Source: Hyphomicrobium sp. CS1BSMeth3 | GTDB lineage: Bacteria > Pseudomonadota > Alphaproteobacteria > Rhizobiales > Hyphomicrobiaceae | Direction: 5' to 3' | NCBI RefSeq assembly: GCF_900117415.1 | Contig: NZ_FPEI01000004.1 | Span: 1-64,000 of the forward strand | Length of the DNA: 64,000 nucleotides | Part shown: in pieces, positions 50,454-58,542 of the stretch | Numbering within the stretch: position 1 is the first letter of the stretch | Layout of the letters: each line of letters begins with the position of its first letter | The notes under the pieces: model-generated | The model's database searches: none | Seen by the model: the letters and a program-made list of their open reading frames with translations, nothing else | Told to the model about the DNA's origin: nothing | Position numbers and translations under genes: made by a program

Positions 50454-52090
50454 ACCGCTTTGCCGCGCTCATCGATCGCCTCGGCTATGAGCCGCGCCGC
50501 AATGCCAAGCTGCGCCTCATGACGGACTACTTCCGCGAGACACCCGATCCCGAGCGCGGCTGGGCGCTGGCGGCATTGACCGGCGCGCTTTCCTTCCGTC
50601 ACGCGAAGCCTGGGCTCATTAAAGGCCTCATCGAGGAGCGCACGGATCCCGTCCTGTTCGCGCTCTCCTATGACTACGTCGGCGACCTCGCCGAGACCGT
50701 CGCGCTCATGTGGCCCGCTGAAGGCGGCGCCAACGAGATCCCGCACCTTTCCGACATCGTCGCCGGCCTGAACGAGACGACCAAGGCCGATTTGCCGCGG
50801 CGCCTCGCGGGCTGGCTCGATGCGCTCGACGAGACCGGCCGCTGGGCACTTTTGAAGCTCATAACGGGCGCCATGCGCATTGGTGCCTCGGCGCGCCTCG
50901 CGAAGACCGCCGTTGCGCGGCTCGGCACGCTGGAACCCAACGAGATCGAGCTCGTCTGGCATGGCCTCACGCCCCCCTATCTCGATCTCTTCGCCTGGGC
51001 CGAGGGCGCGGGGCCGAAGCCCGACACGGTCAATCCCGCGCCCTTTCATCCGCCCATGCTCTCGCATCCGCTGGAGGATGTCGGGAACTGGCACGAGGCA
51101 CTCGATGCCGCCGACTTCGCCGCCGAATGGAAATGGGATGGTATTCGCGTGCAAGCCGTCGGCGGACGTGACAGCCACGGGCGCCGCGTCGCGCGCCTCT
51201 ATTCGCGCACGGGCGAGGATGTGTCTGCTGCCTTCCCCGATGTCGTCGATGCCATCCGGTTCGAAGGCGCGCTCGACGGCGAGCTTCTCATCCTGCGCGA
51301 AGGCCGGGTGCAAAGCTTCAACGTGCTCCAGCAGCGCCTCAACCGCAAAGCCATCTCGGCGAAGTTGCTGACGGACTTCCCCGCGCACATCCGCGCCTAT
51401 GATCTGCTCGTAGATCATGGCGAGGACATTCGCGGCCTCACATTCATCGAGCGGCGCGCGCGCCTCGAAGCACTCGTCGCGAAGCTCGACCACGAGCGCA
51501 TTGACCTCTCGCCGATTGTGCATTTCGCCAATTGGGACGCGCTCACGTCCGCGCGCGCGTCACCCGCCTCCGCTGGCGCGAGCAAAGACGCCGAGGCCGT
51601 CGAAGGCATCATGCTCAAGCGCCGCGACAGCACGTACGTGCCCGGCCGCCCCAAAGGCCCGTGGTTCAAGTGGAAGCGCGATGCCTACACGGTCGATGCC
51701 GTGATGATGTACGCCCAGCGCGGCCACGGAAAGCGCTCGTCCTTCTATTCGGACTACACTTTCGGCCTCTGGCGGCAGGGCGAGAACGGCATCGACGAGC
51801 TGGTGCCCGTGGGCAAGGCCTACTCGGGCATTACGGACGAGGAGCTCGCCGCACTCGACCGGTTCGTGCGCAAGAACACGACGAACCGCTTCGGCCCCGT
51901 GCGCGAGGTCGTGCACACGCGCGATGCCGGCGTCGTGCTGGAAATCGCCTTCGAGGGCCTGAACCGCTCGACGCGCCACCGCTCGGGCGTCGCGATGCGC
52001 TTTCCCCGCATTCACCGCATTCGCTGGGACAAGCCGGCACGCGAAGCCGATCGCCTCGAGCATCTCGAGGCGTTGCTGCGCGAAGCGTAG
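50450..52090 (+). CDS. ATP-dependent DNA ligase
   Basis: A 546-residue ligase. An N-terminal helical domain (residues 1-200) is followed by the nucleotidyltransferase core with catalytic Lys228 in EWKWDGIR, then GELLI, EGIMLKRRDSTY, WFKWKRD, and a C-terminal OB-fold. This architecture matches the cisplatin-damage-response ligases of proteobacteria, which act apart from the NAD-dependent LigA. Translation is coupled to the exonuclease (ATGA). The DEXH helicase and phosphoesterase that often complete this cluster are absent downstream. Confidence 0.92.
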   Translation: MNRFAALIDRLGYEPRRNAKLRLMTDYFRETPDPERGWALAALTGALSFRHAKPGLIKGLIEERTDPVLFALSYDYVGDLAETVALMWPAEGGANEIPHLSDIVAGLNETTKADLPRRLAGWLDALDETGRWALLKLITGAMRIGASARLAKTAVARLGTLEPNEIELVWHGLTPPYLDLFAWAEGAGPKPDTVNPAPFHPPMLSHPLEDVGNWHEALDAADFAAEWKWDGIRVQAVGGRDSHGRRVARLYSRTGEDVSAAFPDVVDAIRFEGALDGELLILREGRVQSFNVLQQRLNRKAISAKLLTDFPAHIRAYDLLVDHGEDIRGLTFIERRARLEALVAKLDHERIDLSPIVHFANWDALTSARASPASAGASKDAEAVEGIMLKRRDSTYVPGRPKGPWFKWKRDAYTVDAVMMYAQRGHGKRSSFYSDYTFGLWRQGENGIDELVPVGKAYSGITDEELAALDRFVRKNTTNRFGPVREVVHTRDAGVVLEIAFEGLNRSTRHRSGVAMRFPRIHRIRWDKPAREADRLEHLEALLREA

Positions 52091-52115
52091 CTCGGGTCGC
52101 CGCGGGAGAAACCCG

Positions 52116-52394
52116 TTACGACTTGCAGGCTTTCTGGCGCGCCGTGCAGCTCGGCAGGCCCATGTTCATGCCGCAGGTCATGGAGACCTTGCCGACCGCC
52201 TTCGCGCCCATGTTGCTGATCGAGTTGTTGAGCGCGGCCGTCGCCATGTACTTCGCGAGATCCTCGGTGACCATGGTCGCCGTACCGCCCGCGCGCACGC
52301 ACGTCGGCTTGGCTTCGACGCGCATCCCGACCGAACTGCCAACGACCAGAACGGCCGCCGTTGCCGCAAATGCAATCCAGTGAAGCTTCCTCAT
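52116..52394 (-). CDS. Small secreted protein, hypothetical
   Basis: A 92-residue protein with a Sec signal peptide (cleavage near VEA-KP). The 60-residue mature part has four cysteines (TCVRAGG, MTCGMNMGLPSC, KACKS), a likely periplasmic disulfide-bonded protein. No family recognised. GGGAGG lies upstream of the ATG at 52394. It converges on the DNA ligase. Confidence 0.7.
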   Translation of the reverse strand: MRKLHWIAFAATAAVLVVGSSVGMRVEAKPTCVRAGGTATMVTEDLAKYMATAALNNSISNMGAKAVGKVSMTCGMNMGLPSCTARQKACKS

Positions 52395-52525
52395 AATTGC
52401 CTCCCGTGTGGAATGCGCTGACGCGAATCAGATCGCGCATCAGCATGCCGCGAAAGCCGGGAAGCAAAATGTCGGAATATCAGTTTCTCCCGCGACCGTT
52501 GCGAGCGCGCCACGCAGGCGCCACC

Positions 52526-52975
52526 TCAGCAATCCGGCGACTGCGACGAGAGACGCGCCTGCAGATGCTCGACAAGGCGTGCGAAGGCCTCGACGTATGC
52601 GGCATCATGGAGCTCTTCCACGCGCGTCAGCAGGCCGTTCTCGACCCAGCCGCGCATACGAAACCGCAGCCGGATGCGCTCGCCCGTCGCCTTGTGCGTG
52701 TAGTTGCCGACGACGGCCGCGCGACTGAAGTCCGGCTCGTGGACGAGGCTCTCGACCGTGTAGGAATCGACGACGAAGGTATCGAGCAACAACTCGAACC
52801 GCCGCCGGACGTCCTCGCGACCGGTCGCGCTCGAGGCGTAAGGCACCTTCGTTCCGTCGACATTGACGACGTAGACGACGTCCTCCGCGAGGAGCGCCAG
52901 CACGTGCTCGAGATCACCGGCGGCCCAGGCGAGGAGCGCATTGTGGAATGCGGATCGTTCGTCGTCGGCAGGCAT
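52526..52975 (-). CDS. NTF2-like/SnoaL-type protein, copy 1
   Basis: A 149-residue single NTF2-like domain: opening helix AFHNALLAWAAGDLEHVLAL, strand VVYVVNVDGTKVPYAS, and the later RIRLRFRMRGWVENGLLTRVEEL sheet. Such domains are ligand-binding or isomerase-like; the substrate is unknown. It is a paralogue of the gene at 53957. The ATG at 52975 is the family start; the ribosome-binding site is weak (AAGGAC). Confidence 0.75.
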   Translation of the reverse strand: MPADDERSAFHNALLAWAAGDLEHVLALLAEDVVYVVNVDGTKVPYASSATGREDVRRRFELLLDTFVVDSYTVESLVHEPDFSRAAVVGNYTHKATGERIRLRFRMRGWVENGLLTRVEELHDAAYVEAFARLVEHLQARLSSQSPDC

Positions 52976-53178
52976 GGGAAAGAGTGGGGTCCTTCGCGCT
53001 TTCCCAGCAGACTTTAATGGGAACGCACGCCCGAACAACCCGCTATTCCCACGAGGCGCGGCCAGGCGGACCAAGTGGCTGAAGGTACTTCCGAATTGCT
53101 TTAGCTCGCATCTGGCGCGCGAAATGAGAATGGCCGCCGCACCGGTCGGATGCAGCGGCCACGCCCATAATCGATCAG

Positions 53179-53625
53179 TTATCGCACCAGATAGGGGCAA
53201 ACGCGGCGCGGCCCGTCGAAGGGCTGGAAGGTGCCGTCGTCCCAGCTAAAGGACGCGTACCGGTCGGCGCACATCTGCCAGCGGTCGCCGTAGGCGGCGC
53301 GCGACTGCGCAATGCCGCCGCCGATGATCAGCGCTGCCGTCCCGGCGATGATCGCCGGACCGATCCAGCGGCCACCGCCGCGGTAATGGCGACGGCCGCC
53401 ATAGTAGCCACCGCGGTAGCCACCGCGACGACGCACCTGCTCGACGTTACTCGTCGCGAGGTTCTGGCCGGCTGCGCCGACCGAGCCGAGAGCCGCGGTG
53501 TTGATCACAGCGCTCGTCTTCGAGATATGCGATGGCGCCGGGACCACCGCAGCCGAGGCCGGCACGCTGCCAAGCACGCCAAGGCCGATCGCCAGCGCGG
53601 CGATCTTCAAGTTCATGAAACGCAA
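53179..53625 (-). CDS. BA14K-like secreted protein
   Basis: A 148-residue protein. A signal peptide (cleavage near ASA-AV) precedes an Ala/Ser-rich stretch, an Arg/Gly/Tyr-rich segment (RRRGGYRGGYYGGRRHYRGG), a single helix (GPAIIAGTAALIIGGGIA), and a C-terminal BA14K motif with two cysteines (MCADRYASFSWDDGTFQPFD then RRVCPYLV). BA14K proteins are Rhizobiales envelope proteins first described in Brucella as immunoreactive and lectin-like. I favour a TTG at 53625 (AAGGAG seven bases upstream) over an ATG at 53616. Confidence 0.8.
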   Translation of the reverse strand: MRFMNLKIAALAIGLGVLGSVPASAAVVPAPSHISKTSAVINTAALGSVGAAGQNLATSNVEQVRRRGGYRGGYYGGRRHYRGGGRWIGPAIIAGTAALIIGGGIAQSRAAYGDRWQMCADRYASFSWDDGTFQPFDGPRRVCPYLVR

Positions 53626-53956
53626 CGAGCTTCTCCTTTTCTAGTTCCTACGAAGGGACGTCTACGGGGGCGTCTCGGATCTCGGCGGGCAGTCCAGACG
53701 AAAAGACGTCCGCCGGCCGCAGATGCTCCGAGCCTGGATGATCAGCTTAAGCGCGCCTGCACCTCGCCTGCCCGTCCCGTCTTGAAGATGCTGAACAAAG
53801 CACTTGAGTGTGTTCAAAAATCGAACGTTCAGGTGCACCTCGATCCGCGCACTGCATGACGCAGAACGCAGCACCCTCCGCCAAGGGACCCTTGCAGGGG
53901 TAACGACGGACGCCGACAGATGTTCCGAATTTGGAGGATCTTCTCGGGAGCGGCGC

Positions 53957-54397
53957 TCAGACGCTGCGGGCGGCCGCATTCTCCATGTGGAAGACAAAGC
54001 GCTGGAAGGCCTCGATGTACTGGGCGTCGAGGTGCTCCTCCGCCCGCACGATCAGGCCATCCTCGACCCAGTAGCGCAGGCGCAGGCGCACGCAGAGACG
54101 CTCGCCCGTCGCCCTGTGCCTGTTCTCGACATTCACGATCGCGCGGCTGTAGTCCGCCTCGTGAATGACGCTCTCGGGCTCGAATTTGTCCTCGTAGAAC
54201 GTGGCCTTGATGAGCTGCAGGCGCTGGCGGAGGTCCTCCTTGCCGAGCGAGCTCGCCACGAACGGCACCGCGAGACCATCGACATTCACGATGTAGAGAA
54301 TGTCCTCGGAGAATTGCGCGAGCGCGCCCTCGAGATCGCCGGCGGCCCAGCGCTCCAGGGCCCGGTGAACTGCGGCGCGCTCGTGGTGGGTGGACAT
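53957..54397 (-). CDS. NTF2-like/SnoaL-type protein, copy 2
   Basis: A 146-residue paralogue of the gene at 52526, with matching blocks: ERAAVHRALERWAAGDLEGAL, DILYIVNVDGLAVPFVASS and RLCVRLRLRYWVEDGLIVRA. The two flank a BA14K-like gene, all on the minus strand, so a duplication of the NTF2 gene is likely. The function is unknown. The start at 54397 is the family start; the ribosome-binding site is weak. Confidence 0.75.
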   Translation of the reverse strand: MSTHHERAAVHRALERWAAGDLEGALAQFSEDILYIVNVDGLAVPFVASSLGKEDLRQRLQLIKATFYEDKFEPESVIHEADYSRAIVNVENRHRATGERLCVRLRLRYWVEDGLIVRAEEHLDAQYIEAFQRFVFHMENAAARSV

Positions 54398-54522
54398 TCG
54401 GGGGCTCGGCGATGCTGCACTGCACCGAGAGATTAGCGGGAAGCGAGAGGAGGGGCAAATGGCTCGGGGCCACCCCCGGCTCATTCTCCGCGCGCGGCTT
54501 TCTGAAAGACCGCTGAGTGCGC

Positions 54523-55773
54523 TTATGGCGCACTCACCAGCTTGGCGTAGTCGATCGGCTTCAGACGATCCAGCCGCGCCGTGACGGGCGGCATCGCGTA
54601 CTTGAGGCCGGACGCGCAGTTGAACAGAACGCAGCGATCTTCGGCCCGGATGCGCCCATGCTTCAGCGCCTTCCGGTACGCGACGAACGTCGCCGCCCCC
54701 TCGGGACAGAGGTGCACGCCATCGCGCGCCGCCATCTCCGCCCGTGCCGGCTCGACCTCGTCATCCTCGATCGTGATCGCGAAGCCGTTGCTCTCCTTCA
54801 GCACGCGCAGGATCATGAAATCGCCGATCGTCCACGGCACGCGCAGGCCCGGCACGTTCGTATGCCCGCCGACCACCGGCTCCGCCGTCTCGCGGCCCGC
54901 CTCGAACGCGCGCGCGATCGGCCCGCACGTCGCCGACTGCACCGCCACCATCCGCGGCCGCTTGGCGCCGATCCAGCCGATCGCCTCCATCTCCGCGAAC
55001 GCCTTCCACATGCCGATCAGGCCCGTGCCACCGCCCGTCGGGTAGAAAATGACGTCCGGCACGTCCCAACCGAGCTGCTCGGCCAGCTCCAGCCCCATGG
55101 TCTTCTTGCCCTCGACCCGATAGGGCTCCTTGAGCGTCGAGAGGCTGAACCAGCCGGCCGTCTCCTTGCCGTTCTCGACGATCGGGCCGATCTCCGTGAT
55201 GTTGCCGTTGACGCGGAACACGCGCGCGCCCTGCAGCGCGATCTCGGAGATCGTCGTCTCCGGCGCATCGTCAGGGCAGAAGACGATCGACTCGATGCCG
55301 GCGCGGCTGCAGTAGGCCGCGAGCGCCGCGCCCGCGTTCCCCGCCGTCGGCATGGCAATGCGGCTGACGCCGAACTCCTTGGCTTTCGACACCGCGACGC
55401 AGAGGCCGCGCGCCTTGAACGAGCCCGTCGGCAGGCGGCCCTCGTCCTTGACCAGCAGATCGCCGCGCCCGCCCGATGCGCGCGCACTCTCCGGCGCGCT
55501 GATGAGCGGCGTCGTCATCTCGCCGAGCGACACGATGTTGGTGGCATGGCGCACGGGGAGCAGCTCGCGGTACCGCCACATGTCGGGCGACCGCTCGGCG
55601 AGCGCGCTGCGCGGGAGCGCACGAGCCAGCGCGGGAAGGTCATAGCGGACGTAGAGGGGCTTGCCCGCCCGGGAGAGCCCGTGCGGCCGGTTCGCCTCGT
55701 GGCGCTCGCCGGTCGCCGCGCATTCGAGGTGCGTCACGAAGGACGGGCGTTCGCCGGTGGTGTTGTCGCGCAT
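54523..55773 (-). CDS. thrC: Threonine synthase
   Basis: A 416-residue PLP enzyme that converts O-phosphohomoserine to threonine. The PLP lysine is Lys120 in GSFKARG, the phosphate-binding loop is MPTAGNAGAA, and the late FYPTGGGTGLIG motif binds cofactor phosphate. The N-terminal HLECAATGERHE segment is typical of the plant-like class. The start at 55773 has GGGAG upstream. The gene is rich in CG-ended codons and stands apart from hom and thrB. Confidence 0.88.
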   Translation of the reverse strand: MRDNTTGERPSFVTHLECAATGERHEANRPHGLSRAGKPLYVRYDLPALARALPRSALAERSPDMWRYRELLPVRHATNIVSLGEMTTPLISAPESARASGGRGDLLVKDEGRLPTGSFKARGLCVAVSKAKEFGVSRIAMPTAGNAGAALAAYCSRAGIESIVFCPDDAPETTISEIALQGARVFRVNGNITEIGPIVENGKETAGWFSLSTLKEPYRVEGKKTMGLELAEQLGWDVPDVIFYPTGGGTGLIGMWKAFAEMEAIGWIGAKRPRMVAVQSATCGPIARAFEAGRETAEPVVGGHTNVPGLRVPWTIGDFMILRVLKESNGFAITIEDDEVEPARAEMAARDGVHLCPEGAATFVAYRKALKHGRIRAEDRCVLFNCASGLKYAMPPVTARLDRLKPIDYAKLVSAP

Positions 55774-55906
55774 GGGGGCTCCCGGGGAGGACGCGTCCGG
55801 TCGTTGCTGCCGGACGTCAGGGAGATGCGTAGCAGATGGGGGTGGGGAAGGGGAGTGAGGGCGCGGAAATGCGGTGTGTGTGCGGACGTAAGGCACAATC
55901 CGCATC

Positions 55907-56365
55907 CTAAGCAGTGGACGTCCCACCGACTACTTCGATTGTGCCGAGCTTTCTTTCCTCCCCGTTCTTTACAATTCTAACCTTTATCTTGCCGGCCTGA
56001 TTGATCGGGAATGGAGAGATGGTGAAGTGAAAGGTCAAGATGCGCTTTACGTCTGGTGCTGCATTTAAAGGCACCGGATCTTCTTTTGGCTTTTCTATAT
56101 CGGCAGATATTGACGCCCGATCGTCTGGATCACCGGGAATATAGATGCGTAATGACATGGCAGAAATTGGCTCCCGAGGGTCCTCCTGATAGGTTATCCA
56201 AAGCCCAAGCTTAGGGAGGGCTACGGGAAATGGGGCGTGCACCAGTATTTTATGCTGATACACGCCAATTAGGCTAAATTTCTTGCCCAGCTCGCTTCGA
56301 ATATCATCGCAAAAGATGGTAGATCCGAAGAATTGCTGCGTGGCAGTGGCATCAGGCGGCTTCAT
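55907..56365 (-). CDS. DUF6941-like protein in an AT-richer operon
   Basis: A 152-residue beta-rich protein. The opening FCDDIRSELGKKFSLIGVY is the family signature; no activity is known. It has no signal peptide. Its start overlaps the XRE gene by 14 bases, so it is cotranscribed with it. GC is clearly lower than in flanking genes, which suggests acquisition. The stop lies about 130 bases from thrC's start, across a convergent-free gap. Confidence 0.7.
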   Translation of the reverse strand: MKPPDATATQQFFGSTIFCDDIRSELGKKFSLIGVYQHKILVHAPFPVALPKLGLWITYQEDPREPISAMSLRIYIPGDPDDRASISADIEKPKEDPVPLNAAPDVKRILTFHFTISPFPINQAGKIKVRIVKNGEERKLGTIEVVGGTSTA

Positions 56366-56774
56366 ACATGAACGCCTTTGTAATTGACTGACGTGGGGCA
56401 GGCTTCACCTCATCGACCTTTACATAGTCGTCGTCGTTATCGCGCGGCCGACCAGCAACCAGAGCCGTGGCGATCGGCCGTTCAACCGCCGCGACGTTTA
56501 TTTTCCCCGCCGGGGTGTATACCGCTCCCGTTTCCTTATGCGTCGCCTTGATCTCCAGCGAAATGCCTAGGGCACTCGATATGTCCGCTATCGTATTTAG
56601 CTCCCAGTTTGGATAATGACCGCTGAACCAACGAGAAACGATTGATTTGTCCTTTCCGACGGCGTCAGCAAGCATTTTCATCCTGAACCTATCGCGATCT
56701 TTCAAATCGCTGACAATGGCCCAGAATAGGCTGACAAACATAGAGCGGAACATCGCCCTATTATATTCACGCAT
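56352..56774 (-). CDS. XRE-family helix-turn-helix regulator
   Basis: A 140-residue protein with an HTH_XRE domain at about residues 25-75 (MKMLADAVGKDKSIVSRWFSGHYPNWELNTI), in which the recognition helix is KSIVSRWFSG. The C-terminal half is polar (GRPRDNDDDYVKVDEVKPA). The start at 56774 has AAGG six bases upstream; an ATG at 56810 would overlap the preceding gene. It begins ten bases after the stop of the gene at 56785. It may repress the operon, like an antitoxin. Confidence 0.8.
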   Translation of the reverse strand: MREYNRAMFRSMFVSLFWAIVSDLKDRDRFRMKMLADAVGKDKSIVSRWFSGHYPNWELNTIADISSALGISLEIKATHKETGAVYTPAGKINVAAVERPIATALVAGRPRDNDDDYVKVDEVKPAPRQSITKAFMYEAA

Positions 56775-56784
56775 TGCCGCCTTA

Positions 56785-57330
56785 TTAAGCGATGGGGTAG
56801 ATCGTGACATCGCGCACCACTCCGTCTAGATACTCAGCTACTGTTTCGCCTGTGTGAGGTCGCTCGTTTCCGAAGGTGTTATTCCAAAGTTGCGGCACTG
56901 TTTCCGCAACCTTTGTATACTTTTTTATCGATCCCAGTTCGCCACGATGGCGCGCAGTGAATCCAACAAAACAGTTCTTTTCAGTAAAGCGTCCGAATAC
57001 TCGCCACCCTGGTTTTGGCTTGCGAAAGCACAGCACCCAAACTTCGTCCACGTTTTCTAGCCGCTCCAAATCGACTACACACTCCGTCATGGTTTCAGCG
57101 GTGAGAGATACAAAAACCAAATGGCCTCTCATGTAGGCTTCGGTTGTTGCAATCGCATAGCCTGACGGGAACGGTGGATTGTGTCTGGTGTTCCCATCCA
57201 ATAAATCGATGACTTCCTGAGTGAGGTATAGACCTCGTACAGGATCGGAGCCGCAGACCAGTCCACGCTCTATGAGCCGCTTGTTCGCGGTTGCCTGGAG
57301 TAAAGGTAGGAAAGTTGCGTTAAAAGTCAA
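56785..57330 (-). CDS. Hypothetical protein, first gene of the XRE operon
   Basis: About 181 residues from a TTG at 57330; the frame is open to 57429 but the upstream part looks non-coding. It shows an N-terminal helical LLQATANKRLIERGLV, a LYLTQEVIDLLDG block, and a C-terminal basic beta-rich part (PGWRVFGRFTEKNCFVGFTA then RHRGELGSIKKYTK). The last part recalls RelE/HigB-type toxins, but I cannot assign a family. AT-richer than the genome. It directly precedes the XRE gene, the HigBA order. Confidence 0.5.
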   Translation of the reverse strand: MTFNATFLPLLQATANKRLIERGLVCGSDPVRGLYLTQEVIDLLDGNTRHNPPFPSGYAIATTEAYMRGHLVFVSLTAETMTECVVDLERLENVDEVWVLCFRKPKPGWRVFGRFTEKNCFVGFTARHRGELGSIKKYTKVAETVPQLWNNTFGNERPHTGETVAEYLDGVVRDVTIYPIA

Positions 57331-57580
57331 CTTACATCTGCCTGAATGGCTAATGGTAGGCCGTGCTGGGGGAATCAGACTGCTGCCGATTGTAAGGCGG
57401 CAGGATAATGCGATGGGAAATAACAACAAACTTGATCGAGCCCTGCCAAGCGGCCATTTTAAACCTCGGCACGTTTGCTACGCAATGTCGCGACCAAGCT
57501 CGCATAGACGCAAATAAGTTCATCCGCTGGAAGAGCGCACCACCGAGCTGGTAGATTGGGCTTTTTCCTCGCCCACCACC
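57331..57580. other. Gene-free stretch between the XRE operon and rpsD
   Basis: AT-richer near 57331-57460, then genome-typical. No gene, repeat or terminator recognised; it should contain the promoter of the minus-strand operon. Confidence 0.4.
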
Positions 57581-57609
57581 TTGACCTCCCCCCCTGCCTC
57601 CTGTACACA
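57581..57609 (+). promoter_or_regulatory. Sigma-70-type promoter of rpsD
   Basis: TTGACC (57581-57586), a 17-base spacer, TACACA (57604-57609). The -35 matches that of rpsT in this window. It leaves a leader of about 130-140 bases. Confidence 0.65.
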
Positions 57610-57748
57610 GCGCGCACGTCGCGGGGCCCTTTGGGGCCTCGTGCGCTTTGGCTTTCGCGATGTGCACCAGATGCACATCTGTCGGCGGGTCTACCCGCAG
57701 AGGAGAAAGCCCGAGATCCCGTGAATAGCAAAAGACGGAACAAAACCA
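57610..57748 (+). promoter_or_regulatory. Structured 5' leader of rpsD
   Basis: Hairpin 1 is GCGCACG/CGTGCGC (57612-57646) with an inner GGCCC stem. Hairpin 2 is GATGTGCA/TGCACATC (57659-57679), perfect, with a five-base loop. Ribosomal protein S4 autoregulates its mRNA in several bacteria through leader structure, so this could be an S4-binding leader; no known S4-leader consensus was recognised. Confidence 0.4.
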
Positions 57749-58366
57749 ATGACTAAGCGCATTCGCGCCAAGCACAAGATCGACCGCCGCCTCCAGGAGA
57801 ACGTCTGGGGCCGGTCCAAGAGCCCCCTCAACAAGCGCAACTCGCGCCCCGGCCAGCACGGCGAGCGCCGCGCCGGCAAGCTCTCCGACTTCGGCCAGCA
57901 GCTCAAGGCCAAGCAGAAGCTCAAGGGCTACTACGGCTCGATCACCGAGCGGCAGTTCCACCGCCTGTACGTGGAAGCCACGCGCCTCAAGGGCTCGACC
58001 TCCGAGCACCTCATCGGCCTCCTCGAGCGCCGCCTCGACGCCGTCGTCTACCGCGCCAAGTTCGTGCCGACCGTGTTCGCCGCCCGCCAGTTCGTGAGCC
58101 ACGGCCACGTGACGGTGAACGGCCGCCGCGTGACCATCCCGAGCTACCGCGTCAAAATCGGCGACACCATCGAGGTGCGTGAGAAGTCGCGCCAGCTCCC
58201 GCTCGTGCTCGAGGGCGTCAAGAGCGCCGAGCGCGACGTGCCGGACTACATCGAGGCCGACCACAACAAGTACACGGCCCGCCTCGCGCGCGTGCCGGCG
58301 CTGGCCGATGTGCCCTATCCGGTGCACATGGAGCCTAACCTGGTAGTCGAGTTTTATTCTCGGTAA
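57749..58366 (+). CDS. rpsD: 30S ribosomal protein S4
   Basis: A 205-residue ribosomal protein that nucleates small-subunit assembly on 16S rRNA. It starts [20 protein letters not shown]; the SGKL-type [20 protein letters not shown] segment precedes the S4 RNA-binding domain (about 95-155, [20 protein letters not shown]). Zinc-binding cysteines are absent, as usual for the C-minus type of Alphaproteobacteria. The start has ACGGAAC upstream. Expressed from its own promoter, away from the S10/alpha operons, as in other Rhizobiales. Confidence 0.95.
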   Translation: MTKRIRAKHKIDRRLQENVWGRSKSPLNKRNSRPGQHGERRAGKLSDFGQQLKAKQKLKGYYGSITERQFHRLYVEATRLKGSTSEHLIGLLERRLDAVVYRAKFVPTVFAARQFVSHGHVTVNGRRVTIPSYRVKIGDTIEVREKSRQLPLVLEGVKSAERDVPDYIEADHNKYTARLARVPALADVPYPVHMEPNLVVEFYSR

Positions 58367-58373
58367 CTTACAT

Positions 58374-58440
58374 GCCGCCGGCTGCTGGGAAGAGGTGCTT
58401 CGCCCTCTTCCGTGGCGGCATGCCGGCGGCGGCCACAGCG
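58374..58440 (+). repeat. Family A repeat, divergent copy after rpsD
   Basis: Arms GCCGCCGGC (58374-58382) and GCCGGCGGC (58422-58430) close a hairpin whose loop carries TGCTGGGAAGAGGTGCTTCG. It begins seven bases past the rpsD stop. The loop ends in CCCTCTTCCGTGG as in the 84-bp units near hppA. Confidence 0.75.
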
Positions 58441-58456
58441 ATAGCGGCGCACTTCC

Positions 58457-58487
58457 TGAGCGCGCGACTGCGCGCCGGCCGGTAGGC
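58457..58487 (+). repeat. 31-bp GC hairpin element, copy 2
   Basis: Identical over 31 bases to 11818-11848. It again adjoins a family A copy. Confidence 0.7.
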
Positions 58488-58506
58488 TGCGCTAAGAAAC
58501 TGAAAG

Positions 58507-58538
58507 GCGCGGCAGCTTCGGCTCCGCGCTTTTGTTTT
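58507..58538 (+). terminator. Rho-independent terminator of rpsD
   Basis: GCGCGG(C)AGC-TTCG-GCTCCGCGC stem-loop followed by TTTTGTTTT. A nearly identical terminator follows the cold-shock gene at 59476. It lies 140 bases after rpsD, beyond a family A hairpin. Confidence 0.88.
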
Positions 58539-58542
58539 AGTG

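Noticed and set aside
55774-55906. Integration boundary of the AT-rich operon
   Set aside because: I looked for direct repeats flanking 55907-57430 and found none convincing, so no att sites are annotated.
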